DNA of 64,000 bases from a delta proteobacterium NaphS2 (GTDB lineage Bacteria; Desulfobacterota; DSM-4660; Desulfatiglandales; Desulfatiglandaceae), in the NCBI GenBank assembly GCA_000179315.1, contig ADZZ01000093.1, forward strand, positions 37,246-101,245, written 5' to 3'. A program made the position numbers and the translations under genes. The notes beneath the pieces are model-generated. The model did not search any database. It was not told the DNA's origin and saw nothing but the letters and a program-made list of their open reading frames with translations. Below, one piece after another: positions 34,626 through 43,514 of the stretch. Each line of letters begins with the position of its first letter. The first letter of the stretch is position 1.

Positions 34626-34878
34626 GGAGGAAAGAGTAATTTTTAGACTCTATATGGCTCTTCTTTACTGCAATTAGCTTGCCAAAAAGACTGGCACCCA
34701 CTGTTTTTTCTCGTAACCCACTGTTTTTAATAGGTTGATTGCTTTCCATGGACCGCGCGCCCATTTCCATGATAAGCCCGTGAGGTACAAAATTTTGTAC
34801 CAAAATTTGATTTAAACACAGGCCAAAGATGTAACCTATTGGAATCAAAATATTTTATTAGGTACAAAACATTTTACC
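34626..34878. other. Gap with direct repeats and palindromes between era and the response regulator
   Basis: No gene is credible here. Three repeat elements are present. ACCCACTGTTTTT occurs twice (34696-34708 and 34716-34728), 20 bp apart. GGTACAAAATTTTGTACC (34784-34801) is a perfect 18-bp palindrome. Its left half recurs in an imperfect copy directly after the regulator's stop codon (34861-34878). The last may act as a terminator hairpin for the leftward regulator operon. Confidence 0.6.
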
Positions 34879-36243
34879 CTACAAAGTGATGTTGTACTTT
34901 TTCATTTTGTGCTGGATCAGGCTTTTGGTAATGCCCAAACTTTTGGCCGCGTGGGACTGTACATTATTGGATTGCGCCAACGCTCTTCGGACGAGCCTTT
35001 CCTCAATCTCTTCCAGGGCCTTGGAAAGCGGAATATGCGGCGGTATAAACCTTTCCACATCGAATTCCGTTTCAGTGCTGACAAGCGTCTTCGGCAGGTC
35101 ATTAAGGGTAATCACGCCGCCTGCATGCAACACCATGGCCCTTTCAATGACATTTTCCAACTCTCTGACATTTCCCGGCCACGGGTATGCGTAAAGCGCC
35201 TTCCAAACCTCCGGACGAAGCTCGATGTTTTTCTTGGCATCTCCTTCCTGAAATTTGTCGATGAAGTGCTTTACGAGCAGCGGAATATCATCCGTTCGCT
35301 CCTGAAGTGACGGCACATCGATATGAATCACATTCAGACGGTAATAAAGATCTTCACGAAACAGACCCTCGGCCACATCATCTTTGATATTCCGATTTGA
35401 AGCCGACAGGACCCGCACATCCACTTTGATGGTACGGGTTCCACCCACCCGTTCCAGCTCCATTTCCTGAAGGACCCGCAGCAGTTTCACTTGAAGTGCC
35501 GGCGGCATCTCCCCCACTTCGTCCAGAAAGATGGTACCGCCGTCCGCCAGTTCAAAACGTCCCTTTTTCATGGCAACGGCTCCCGTGAAAGCCCCCTTTT
35601 CGTGTCCGAACAATTCACTGGCCAGCAGGGTTTCCGTAAGCGCTCCGCAGTTGATGGAAATAAGCGGTCGTTCCTTTCTGGGACCCTGGTAATGAATGGC
35701 CTTGGCAATGAGTTCTTTTCCGGTTCCCGAAGGCCCGGTAATGAGCACGGACGCTTTGGAATTGGAGACCTTGTCGATAAGGTCATAGACTTTCATCATC
35801 GGTTTGCTCTTGCCCACCATATTGCCGTATCTGAATCGATCGGAAAGGGCTTCTGCCAATAGCCTGTTCTCTTTTAACAGCCGATGGTTCTCCATTGCCT
35901 TTTTGACCGTCAGTTTGAGCGTCTCATTTTCAAACGGTTTCTGAATATAATCGTAGGCATGCTTTTTCATGGCCTCAACCGCCATTTCGATGGTGCCAAA
36001 AGCGGTCATCATAATAACGGGAATTTCCGAATCGATTTTCATGCATTCTTCCAGAAGTTCCATACCGCTCATGCCCGGCATCTTCATGTCCGTTATGACC
36101 AGATCGACATCTGCTTCACGAAGAATGCTCACAGCCATTTTGGCGTCCCTGGCCGTAATGATTTCATACCCCTCCGCACTGAGAAGCGCTTCCAGCACAA
36201 CGAGATAGTTTTTTTCATCATCAACAATCAGGATGGTTTCCAT
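34879..36243 (-). CDS. Sigma-54-dependent response regulator (NtrC/HydG family)
   Basis: A 454-residue activator with three domains: receiver (1-120, Asp8, Asp9 and phosphoacceptor Asp52 in ITDMKMPG), AAA+ (about 140-370, GPSGTGKELIAKAI and the sigma-54 contact loop GAFTGA) and a C-terminal Fis-type HTH (AAKSLGITKSLIQHKMKKY). It should activate sigma-54 promoters when phosphorylated by the adjacent kinase. ATG 36243 with GAGAGG is chosen; an ATG at 36258 overlapping the kinase stop is also possible. Target genes are not evident in the window. Confidence 0.94.
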   Translation of the reverse strand: METILIVDDEKNYLVVLEALLSAEGYEIITARDAKMAVSILREADVDLVITDMKMPGMSGMELLEECMKIDSEIPVIMMTAFGTIEMAVEAMKKHAYDYIQKPFENETLKLTVKKAMENHRLLKENRLLAEALSDRFRYGNMVGKSKPMMKVYDLIDKVSNSKASVLITGPSGTGKELIAKAIHYQGPRKERPLISINCGALTETLLASELFGHEKGAFTGAVAMKKGRFELADGGTIFLDEVGEMPPALQVKLLRVLQEMELERVGGTRTIKVDVRVLSASNRNIKDDVAEGLFREDLYYRLNVIHIDVPSLQERTDDIPLLVKHFIDKFQEGDAKKNIELRPEVWKALYAYPWPGNVRELENVIERAMVLHAGGVITLNDLPKTLVSTETEFDVERFIPPHIPLSKALEEIEERLVRRALAQSNNVQSHAAKSLGITKSLIQHKMKKYNITL

Positions 36244-36254
36244 ATCCCTCTCTT

Positions 36255-37700
36255 TCATTGTTTTGGCAGTTGAATGAAAACACTGGTGCCGGTTTCTTCA
36301 GGAGCCGACGCTTCAAGATGGCTTTCAATCCAAATATGCCCCTTGTGGCCTTCGATGATATTGCGGACAATGGAAAGCCCCAGACCACTTCCTTTGTCTT
36401 TTGTACTGAAAAAAGGATCAAAGATCTTTTTCAGATCCTGTTCCTCAATGCCGCTGCCGTCATCCTGAACGGCTACCACATAGTAATCTTCGTCTTCCGA
36501 AACACTGATGGAAAGGGTCCCGCCATCTTCCATTGCCTGAAGCGCGTTCATAAAAATATTCAGGAAAGAGCGATAGAGCAGTTGTGGGTCGGCCTTGAGA
36601 GGCAGGGACCGATGGGGCAATCCATCCTGCAGCAGAATTTTTCTTGTCTCCAGTTCCCGCTGCAAAAACTGTATGTTTTTGTGCAAAATTTCATTCAGGT
36701 CACAGTCCTGGAAATTAGGTGTCTGGGGCCGGGCGAAATCAAGAAACTCCGTAACGATATTATTGAGACGGCTCGACTCTTCAACAATCAGACCGGACAG
36801 TTTGGCCTGTGATTCATTACCGGAGGACATGCTGCCCATCAATTCGGCGGTACTTCGAATAATGCCGAGCGGGTTTCTGATTTCATGGGATACACCGGCC
36901 ACCATCTGACCCAACGCCGCCAACCGTTCCGCCTGATCCAGCTGGGTTTCCAGTTCCCGTTGCTCGCGAGCCCTTTCGCCGATGATTTTTTCCGCTTTGT
37001 GCACGATAAACAGAAGCGCCACAAAAATCATACCCATGATCACAATTGAAAGGCCGAAAATCAGGTACTGAAAACGGACCAGAGATTCATATTCCGCAGT
37101 AAGATCTTGTATCAGTTCAAAAACACCCAGTACCTGCCCGGTATCTCCTAGGAAACGGCGGGTTCCCATAAACGGAATATAAGTCCGCAACTTTTTTTCA
37201 GCCCCCAGCCGTCGAATCCCGATGCCCCAAATTCCATCTCCTTCGGATACAAGACGGGATGAGTTCTCCCCCTTGACCGCCTTTTTGTAACCCAAGCTCT
37301 CCCGCACTTTTTTCCCGATGAGTTCGGGGTCGGTGCTGTAAGCAATCACTCCCTGATTGATATCATAAATGTTCACCACATCGATTTTAAAGCTGTGAGT
37401 GGTGTTTTTGACAATACGATCCATCAACTCCTGCTGATGTTTTTCCCTGAGCCTCATTTTTCCGTACTGCTGGGTAACGGGTAGCACAAAATTTTGAAAA
37501 ACCTGGTGATTCAGGTTTTCACCCAACAGCAGGGCATAGGTTTCGTGACTTTTCATCAAGATGTCTTTGGCCCGTTGTGAGATGACCATGGAAAAAGGCA
37601 AACTGAAAATGATGAGGACCAGAAAACTGGCATAGGCGAAAAATTTGACAAGTCTGAATTGCTTGCCCCTTTTTTTATTTCTTTTTGCTGGAAATACCAT
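36255..37700 (-). CDS. Membrane sensor histidine kinase
   Basis: A 481-residue kinase. The first helix lies near 20-40 and the second near 215-235, enclosing a periplasmic cache-like sensor domain. The H box is GVSHEIRNPLG. The N box and G boxes (DDGSGIEEQDLKKIF, KGSGLGLSIV) are intact. It pairs with the sigma-54 regulator immediately downstream, which it overlaps. ATG 37700 follows AAGGA; a TTG 24 nt upstream lacks a ribosome-binding site. The signal is not predictable from sequence. Confidence 0.93.
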   Translation of the reverse strand: MVFPAKRNKKRGKQFRLVKFFAYASFLVLIIFSLPFSMVISQRAKDILMKSHETYALLLGENLNHQVFQNFVLPVTQQYGKMRLREKHQQELMDRIVKNTTHSFKIDVVNIYDINQGVIAYSTDPELIGKKVRESLGYKKAVKGENSSRLVSEGDGIWGIGIRRLGAEKKLRTYIPFMGTRRFLGDTGQVLGVFELIQDLTAEYESLVRFQYLIFGLSIVIMGMIFVALLFIVHKAEKIIGERAREQRELETQLDQAERLAALGQMVAGVSHEIRNPLGIIRSTAELMGSMSSGNESQAKLSGLIVEESSRLNNIVTEFLDFARPQTPNFQDCDLNEILHKNIQFLQRELETRKILLQDGLPHRSLPLKADPQLLYRSFLNIFMNALQAMEDGGTLSISVSEDEDYYVVAVQDDGSGIEEQDLKKIFDPFFSTKDKGSGLGLSIVRNIIEGHKGHIWIESHLEASAPEETGTSVFIQLPKQ

Positions 37701-37830
37701 TTTTTCCTTGCTGTAGGCCGACAAGAACTTCCCTTAGCCAGGGAGTATTCTTGCCGGGATCTGATATTTCTGCTATTTTAAGCACCCTAAGAGACCATAG
37801 TCAACAACAGGTATCAGAAAAGACACGGTT

Positions 37831-39120
37831 ATGACCACCCAAAACCTCAAAGACCTGCCCTTCATGCTTTACGCTGACGATGAAGGCCGTATTTATGAAC
37901 ATCCCAACCTTAGGATGGCCGGTTTTTCCGGATCGAAGTTTTCGTCCATCGAAACCGAAGATCTAATGATTATGCCGGAATTCAGTAAACTATTCTATAT
38001 CCCCGCCTGCCCCCCCATGGGTCTGGATCCTGAAACGGGCCAATTGAAAACCGTTCATGAAATGGATTGGGGGGGGTATTCCACCCCTTGTTTCGCTGTC
38101 GCTTCTTTTCTTGAGCCGGGATTTGTGAGAACTCATCTTCCGGCGACGGATTACCGGAGGAAATCCTTCGTACTGCCCTCATGGGCCTATGGGGCTGTTG
38201 GTTTCAAGGAAGGCCGGTACTGGTCTGCAGGGTTCGAGGTAGAGTACAATGAGCGATGGGACCCCCGCCATTATGATGACCGCGACCTGGGTCCCGCCAT
38301 TAAAAATTTCAGAAAAAATATAGCGACCGGTCCGCTGGTCGATCATCTGACCGTCTGTGCGAGGGAAAATCACTGTTTCGCCGCAAAAAATCTCTTTTTG
38401 AAAAGATGGGAAGCGCCGCTTCCGGTCAGCCGAAAATGCAATGCGGCCTGTCTGGGATGCCTGTCCCTGCAACCGGGCGCCACTTTTGAAGCGTCTCACG
38501 AAAGAATTTGTTTCACCCCTTCCATGGGAGAAATTGTCGATCTGGCGGTAGCCCACCTGACCTGCGCGCCGAAGGCCATTGTGAGTTTCGGGCAGGGCTG
38601 TGAAGGAGAACCTCTCACCGAATACGACTTGATTGCGGAAAGTATCAGGGAAATTCGAAGGCAAACGCTAAAAGGAACCATCAACCTCAATACAAACGGC
38701 AGTTTTCCGGACCGGATTGAAAAAATTGCGGAAAGCGGGCTGGATTCCATCCGCATCAGCCTGAACAGCGCCAGGCGGGAGTTCTATAGGGCCTATTATC
38801 GCCCCAAAGGATACGGATTTAATGATGTGGTCAAGGCCATTGGTCTCTCACGGCAACTGGGGCTGTATACCATGCTGAACTATCTGGTTTTTCCGGGTGT
38901 TTCAGATCAGCAGGAAGAATTGGATGCGCTGAAGGCGTTAATCTCCAAAACCGGGGTCAACTTCCTGCACCTGAAAAACCTCTGTATTGACCCGGAATTT
39001 TATACCGCCAAAATGCCCGCAATCCATGCTGAGGGTATCGGAATGCGCAACATGGCGGACCATCTCAATGAAAGTTTTCCGGAGCTGGATCTGGGATATT
39101 TCAATCAACCGGTTCGTTAA
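37831..39120 (+). CDS. Radical SAM protein with a long N-terminal domain
   Basis: A 429-residue protein. The radical SAM cluster motif is Cys203-x3-Cys207-x2-Cys210 (KCNAACLGC), preceded by a roughly 200-residue domain without a recognised family (HEMDWGGYSTPCF, VLPSWAYGAVGF). After it come INLNTNGSFP and DSIRISLNS, typical of radical SAM barrels. No C-terminal SPASM cysteines are seen. It is divergent from the two-component pair. I cannot name a substrate. Confidence 0.82.
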   Translation: MTTQNLKDLPFMLYADDEGRIYEHPNLRMAGFSGSKFSSIETEDLMIMPEFSKLFYIPACPPMGLDPETGQLKTVHEMDWGGYSTPCFAVASFLEPGFVRTHLPATDYRRKSFVLPSWAYGAVGFKEGRYWSAGFEVEYNERWDPRHYDDRDLGPAIKNFRKNIATGPLVDHLTVCARENHCFAAKNLFLKRWEAPLPVSRKCNAACLGCLSLQPGATFEASHERICFTPSMGEIVDLAVAHLTCAPKAIVSFGQGCEGEPLTEYDLIAESIREIRRQTLKGTINLNTNGSFPDRIEKIAESGLDSIRISLNSARREFYRAYYRPKGYGFNDVVKAIGLSRQLGLYTMLNYLVFPGVSDQQEELDALKALISKTGVNFLHLKNLCIDPEFYTAKMPAIHAEGIGMRNMADHLNESFPELDLGYFNQPVR

Positions 39121-39556
39121 GCACCGATTACCGGGTGAAAATCGTAAAAGGCCGATGAATATTGATCAACGGGGCTTTTTAAAAAGCAAACACAAAAAAA
39201 ATGATATTCGTAAAAAAACAAAGAAAAATGGATTAATCGCGAAAAAAAGTTTGTTGAATTTTTTTTCAACAAATAGTGTATTCAATGTAACATGTTAATA
39301 TTAATAAGCTTTAAAAAATTCGAAATGCATCGCTTTCTCAGCACCTTAGAAAAGGGTCCGCTAATTTTGCTGTAAACGAAACAAGTTAGCCGTTGTCGAA
39401 AATCATCGGACCTTTAGGCATCGATTGCGTCAAAGCCTCTTTGACAAACCTTTCACTTTTGCTGTAGGTAATCCTGCATTCAGTGCATTTAGTTTCGCCG
39501 TAGCATTTCACTTCATTTTTTTCATTTCACCTTTTTTGTTGCATCAGGAGCAACCC
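39121..39556. other. AT-rich region upstream of dnaA
   Basis: This 436-bp gap is AT-rich, especially 39170-39320. It contains a perfect 9-bp hairpin, TTTGTTGAA (39250-39258) with TTCAACAAA (39265-39273) around six T residues. I found no DnaA box of the TTATNCACA type, so it does not look like oriC. An in-frame open stretch at 39425-39556 reads as a hydrophobic extension of DnaA but lacks a ribosome-binding site and is not included. Confidence 0.5.
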
Positions 39557-40906
39557 ATGAAAACCGTTTGGGGCGAAATTAAGAATCAGATCAAAACGCG
39601 TGTTCCCGAAAATACTTTTTCCCTGTGGATCAAACCGATTATATGCCTCCAGGCTGAGAAAAATGCCATCGTCTTGGGGTGTCCCAATCGATTTAGCAAA
39701 GATTGGGTTGTCGAAAATTATCTGGATCTGATCAGGGAAAAATTTGATGCCCTGGCCGACAAACCTGTCGATGTTCAGCTTAAAGTGCAGCGTCGAAAAA
39801 GAACGCCATCCCCCGCGGCTTTTGCGCCCCACCCGGATCAACTGATTCTTCCCGGCATGCCCGAAAAAAAACGAAAAAAGAATTTTTTGCTGAACAGCCA
39901 GTTTACCTTTGATCGTTTTATTGTCGGTCAATCCAATGAATTTGCTTTTTCAGCCTCAAAGAATATTGCCCTGGGGGATGGCTGCGATTACCATTCCCTT
40001 CTCATGCTATCGAATACCGGTTTGGGGAAAACCCACCTTTCTCAGGCTATCGGGCACAGCATTTTGGCTAAGAACCCGCGATCCCGGGTTTTTTACATGA
40101 CGGCGGAGGACTTCACGAACGAAATGATTGCTTCCCTCCGGAATCGGCGCATCGAAGCGTTTAAGAACCGATACCGGCAATCATGTGATGTCCTGCTTCT
40201 GGAAGAAGTCCATTTCTTAGGTGGAAAAGAAAAAATACAGGCGGAATTGGGCTACACGCTGGATGCCTTGGCCCAGGACCGAAAAAAAATTATCTTTACA
40301 AGTTCTCTTCCGCCCAAGGATATTCCGCAAATGTCCAAGGAGCTTTCTTCCCGCCTGACTTCAGGCCTGGTGACCACCATCGGAGGACCGGACTATCATA
40401 CCCGCATCAAGATACTGGAAGAAAAGGCCAAAGGGTTCAACGTTGTTCTTTCAAAAGATGTGGTTCATTTTCTGGCGAACCGGTTGAAACGTGACGTTCG
40501 CCAGATGGAAAGCGCACTGAAATGCCTCAAGGCCAGAGCTGAATTGGTAGGAGCAAAGATCAATATGGATCTGGCCAAAGATGTTGTGAGCGCGCTGGTG
40601 TCGGAAGAAGGATCCATCACCACGGAAAAAATAATGGCGCTTGTGTGTGACTATTACAAGGTTAGCATCGAAATGCTCGGTTCCCGGTCCCGGAAGAAGG
40701 CCTACGCGTATCCACGCAATATCTACGCATACCTTTGCAGGAAATGTTCAGACGAAACACTGGAGTTCATTGGCCGGACCATCAACCGCAGCCATTCCAC
40801 GGTGGTGTATGCGACTGAACTGGTTGAAAAGAAAATGAAGACGGATCGCAGTCTGAAGCATCAGGTGGATTTACTCAAGAAACGCCTGGAAAAAAGCCTG
40901 TCATAA
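39557..40906 (+). CDS. dnaA: Chromosomal replication initiator DnaA, diverged
   Basis: A 449-residue DnaA of normal length. Domain I is at 1-80; the AAA+ domain has Walker A NTGLGKTH (153-160). The Walker B is LLLEEVHFL (213-221), with Glu-Glu where most DnaA proteins have Asp-Asp. The C-terminal DNA-binding domain reads TINRSHSTVVYA, with Ser in place of the usual Asp of RDH. ATG 39557 has AGGAG with a 6-nt spacer. dnaN and gyrB do not follow; a glycosyltransferase does. Such divergence may be normal for this bacterial group, or this may be a second paralogue. Confidence 0.9.
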   Translation: MKTVWGEIKNQIKTRVPENTFSLWIKPIICLQAEKNAIVLGCPNRFSKDWVVENYLDLIREKFDALADKPVDVQLKVQRRKRTPSPAAFAPHPDQLILPGMPEKKRKKNFLLNSQFTFDRFIVGQSNEFAFSASKNIALGDGCDYHSLLMLSNTGLGKTHLSQAIGHSILAKNPRSRVFYMTAEDFTNEMIASLRNRRIEAFKNRYRQSCDVLLLEEVHFLGGKEKIQAELGYTLDALAQDRKKIIFTSSLPPKDIPQMSKELSSRLTSGLVTTIGGPDYHTRIKILEEKAKGFNVVLSKDVVHFLANRLKRDVRQMESALKCLKARAELVGAKINMDLAKDVVSALVSEEGSITTEKIMALVCDYYKVSIEMLGSRSRKKAYAYPRNIYAYLCRKCSDETLEFIGRTINRSHSTVVYATELVEKKMKTDRSLKHQVDLLKKRLEKSLS

Positions 40907-40920
40907 TTTCAGGGCTGAAT

Positions 40921-42096
40921 ATGCGCATCCTTCACATCGGAAAATACTATCCGCCTTACGCCGGCGGCATGGAGATTTTCCTGCGGGATCTTCTGAAGGC
41001 GCAAAGAAAAGACAGTCTGGATGTTGCCGCTCTTGTTCACCATCATACATACGGTAGAAGATCCTCTAAAGAAAACATTGAAGGAATTCCGATTGTACGA
41101 ACGGCTTCCCTGGGGCAGATACTCTATGCGCCCGTCAGTCCCACTTTTCCATTGGTTCTGACAAAAATCATTCGTTCCTTTCGCCCTCATCTTCTTCATT
41201 TCCACTTTCCCAATCCCTCGGCATTCTGGAGTTTGGCCCTTTCTGAGGCCCGCCTGATTCCGTGGCTGATTCAATGGCAGTCCGATGTGGTGCCCTCAAC
41301 CATTGATCGCCGTCTTAAAACAGCGTATCGATGTTACCGGCCACTGGAACAACGCATGCTGAAACGGGCCCAAAAGATACTGGTGGCATCAAAACCGTAT
41401 CTAGAGAACAGTGTTCCTCTGAAGCCATGGATTTCAAAATGCACGGTTGTCCCTTTGGGCGCCGACCCTGAACGCCTCCCATGGCCTGAACCAATTGAAA
41501 TTGAACGGGCGGAAAAAAGTTGGCCGTCAGGTTGCCTAAGAGTGCTGACCGTCGGTCGGCTCACCTATTATAAAGGGTTTGATGTTCTCATTGGCGCCGT
41601 CGGTCGGACCCGGAACACTGCTGTGCAGATTGTGGGTGAAGGAAATCTCAAGGCTGAATTAGCGGCGGAAATTCGCCGGAAAGGTGTTCAAAGGCAGGTG
41701 CGTTTAAGGGGTGGCCTTTCCAACAGGATGCTTCAGGCCCTTTTCGCCACGTGCGATCTGTTCTGCCTGCCTTCCCTTGAAAGGACTGAAGCCTTTGGCG
41801 TTGTGCTTCTGGAAGCCATGCGCTACGGAAAGCCCATTGTAGCCAGTGATATCCCCGGTTCGGGTCCGGGATGGGTGGTTCAGGAAGGTGATTGCGGATG
41901 GCTGGTTCCCCCGGGGAATGCCAGTGCGCTTGCCAAAAAAGTAGCATATCTGGCAGCCAACCCCAGCCTTTGCCGGGAAGTCGGCCGGAAAGGGCGCCAA
42001 AATTTCAACCGGAAATTCCACATTCAATCTGTGGTCCGGGGTGTTGGAGAAATCTATGGGGACATGGTGTCTTCAAGCGGGCCGGCCGGTTCTTGA
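40921..42096 (+). CDS. GT4 family glycosyltransferase
   Basis: A 391-residue GT-B transferase. N-terminal HIGKYYPPYAGGMEIF contains the GG acceptor loop. The C-terminal E-x7-E motif region is ERTEAFGVVLLEAMRYGKP. It should transfer a hexose from a nucleotide sugar to a surface glycan. Starts 14 bp after dnaA. Its last 43 bases overlap the end of the convergent DUF2304 gene. Confidence 0.92.
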   Translation: MRILHIGKYYPPYAGGMEIFLRDLLKAQRKDSLDVAALVHHHTYGRRSSKENIEGIPIVRTASLGQILYAPVSPTFPLVLTKIIRSFRPHLLHFHFPNPSAFWSLALSEARLIPWLIQWQSDVVPSTIDRRLKTAYRCYRPLEQRMLKRAQKILVASKPYLENSVPLKPWISKCTVVPLGADPERLPWPEPIEIERAEKSWPSGCLRVLTVGRLTYYKGFDVLIGAVGRTRNTAVQIVGEGNLKAELAAEIRRKGVQRQVRLRGGLSNRMLQALFATCDLFCLPSLERTEAFGVVLLEAMRYGKPIVASDIPGSGPGWVVQEGDCGWLVPPGNASALAKKVAYLAANPSLCREVGRKGRQNFNRKFHIQSVVRGVGEIYGDMVSSSGPAGS

Positions 42097-42527
42097 GTAT
42101 CGCCTTTGGGTTCATTGGATCCAACCGCGTTGCCGTTACCGAAAAAAGGTTTTTCCGCGTTCGATTTTGATGTGCCAACCGTCTCTTCCCCTAGTTCCGC
42201 CACCAGTTTGTTCAGCACCGCCACTTCCTGAAGAAGCTTTCTGATCCGGACGTCGTTTTGAGATGCATAAATAAAAAGGTAAAGGTTTTGAATCAATAAC
42301 ACGGCCACAGCGATTGCAAACAGTAAAGCCGGCGCGTAGGATACACCGGTAAATTTGGCGATCTTATCCAGAATTACCGGAAAAAATCCCAGCAGCACCA
42401 CCACGATGCCGATGGCAAACCAGGCCAAAGCGTATTTTTCCTGGAGTTTCCCTTTGCGAACCAGCGACAGTATGATGATGAAAATGACGGCACCTAAGAT
42501 GCCGGTGGTAATCTTGTAGGAGATCAT
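42054..42527 (-). CDS. DUF2304 membrane protein
   Basis: A 157-residue DUF2304 protein with three predicted helices (about 7-22, 33-50, 68-92) and a coiled C-terminal part (RIRKLLQEVAVLNKLVAEL). DUF2304 proteins are usually paired with a GT2 polyprenyl-phosphate glycosyltransferase, as here, and may be its membrane partner or a flippase subunit. The start overlaps the GT2 stop by 4 nt. Confidence 0.88.
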   Translation of the reverse strand: MISYKITTGILGAVIFIIILSLVRKGKLQEKYALAWFAIGIVVVLLGFFPVILDKIAKFTGVSYAPALLFAIAVAVLLIQNLYLFIYASQNDVRIRKLLQEVAVLNKLVAELGEETVGTSKSNAEKPFFGNGNAVGSNEPKGDTQEPAGPLEDTMSP

Positions 42528-43195
42528 ATCCTTCTCGCAATGATGAAGGTCAGCGTGATGAAAAGGTATCGCACAACGCTCGCGACATTGGGGAAAACCT
42601 TCGATTTTTCTCCCTGGCGGTCCTCCATATTTACGGGGATTTCAAAGATTTGCAGCCCATTTTTTTTTGCCATGAACAACACCCCCAGGTCCTGGTAATC
42701 AAGGCTCAGAAAAGCCCCTTGGACCAAATGGCCCATGGCCGCCCGGCTGTAGCCCCTGAGGCCGGAAGTAAAATCGTTGATTTCAAGTCCCGAAAATCGG
42801 TTCAGTACACCCCGGCAGATTTTTTTTGAATACCCACCGCGGTTAGGGTCTCCTCCGATGACCACGTCGTATCCCTGTTCGAGAAACGGTACCAGTCGGA
42901 GTGCGCCCTCGGGCAGATGCTGCCCGTCGCCGTCAAAAGTAATAACCCCATCAAATCCTTTGATTAACGCGTACTTGAAACCGGTCTGAATTGCACCCCA
43001 GTGCCCCAGATTAAAGGGAAGGTCCAGATGTTGAACCCCTTCCTCTTTAATCAAGCCAAGATAGCTCTTATCGTCGCTTCCGTCGTCGATCAAAAGAATA
43101 TTTGAAAAGTGAATCCGCAGTTTTTTTAGGACAGGCAAAAGATGAGGCCATTCATTAAAAACAGGTACCAGAACGAGTACGTTGAAATTTTTCAT
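42524..43195 (-). CDS. GT2 glycosyltransferase, polyprenyl-phosphate type
   Basis: A 223-residue single-domain GT-A transferase resembling dolichyl-phosphate mannosyltransferases. Motifs are VPVFNEWPHL, LIDDGSDDKSY, FDGDGQHLPE (the DxD site) and the C-terminal membrane-proximal helix. It probably charges a polyprenyl phosphate with a sugar. It forms a two-gene unit with DUF2304. Confidence 0.92.
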   Translation of the reverse strand: MKNFNVLVLVPVFNEWPHLLPVLKKLRIHFSNILLIDDGSDDKSYLGLIKEEGVQHLDLPFNLGHWGAIQTGFKYALIKGFDGVITFDGDGQHLPEGALRLVPFLEQGYDVVIGGDPNRGGYSKKICRGVLNRFSGLEINDFTSGLRGYSRAAMGHLVQGAFLSLDYQDLGVLFMAKKNGLQIFEIPVNMEDRQGEKSKVFPNVASVVRYLFITLTFIIARRI

Positions 43196-43514
43196 GGCTA
43201 CATAAATAAGCTCTGAATATTCATCATATTCATAATCCTTGTGAATTCCTTATCGGATGAGACATGGTAATATCAACCGTTTTTCGAAAGGTTAGAAAGC
43301 GTTTTCCAGTGTGTTTACCGCTTTCATTTTTACCTCTAACATATCAAGAAATAGAGCTAAAAGAAAAGGGTTTTCTTTTGAAACCAAGTGATTCATATGT
43401 TATGGTTACGATGGAAGGTGCGTTTTTGCAGGAAGTTACGAAATTTTTCCCGCTCGGACCTCGATAGTGCGGAGAAATCAGTACTGCCATTAGCTAATTT
43501 AGGGAGACTCTTTT
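43196..43514. other. Divergent promoter region, no gene seen
   Basis: This 319-bp gap lies between the GT2 gene (minus) and the TPR protein (plus). An ATG-initiated open stretch at 43264-43467 has no ribosome-binding site and no family resemblance. No clear promoter pair was found. Confidence 0.4.

Noticed and set aside
34691..34709. Possible sigma-54 promoter starting TGGCAC
   Set aside because: The -12 element lacks the required GC; it reads TTTTT instead.
39425..39556. Hydrophobic N-terminal extension of DnaA
   Set aside because: The ribosome-binding site and the normal DnaA N-terminus both point to ATG 39557.
43264..43467. 67-codon frame before the TPR protein
   Set aside because: No ribosome-binding site or recognisable domain.
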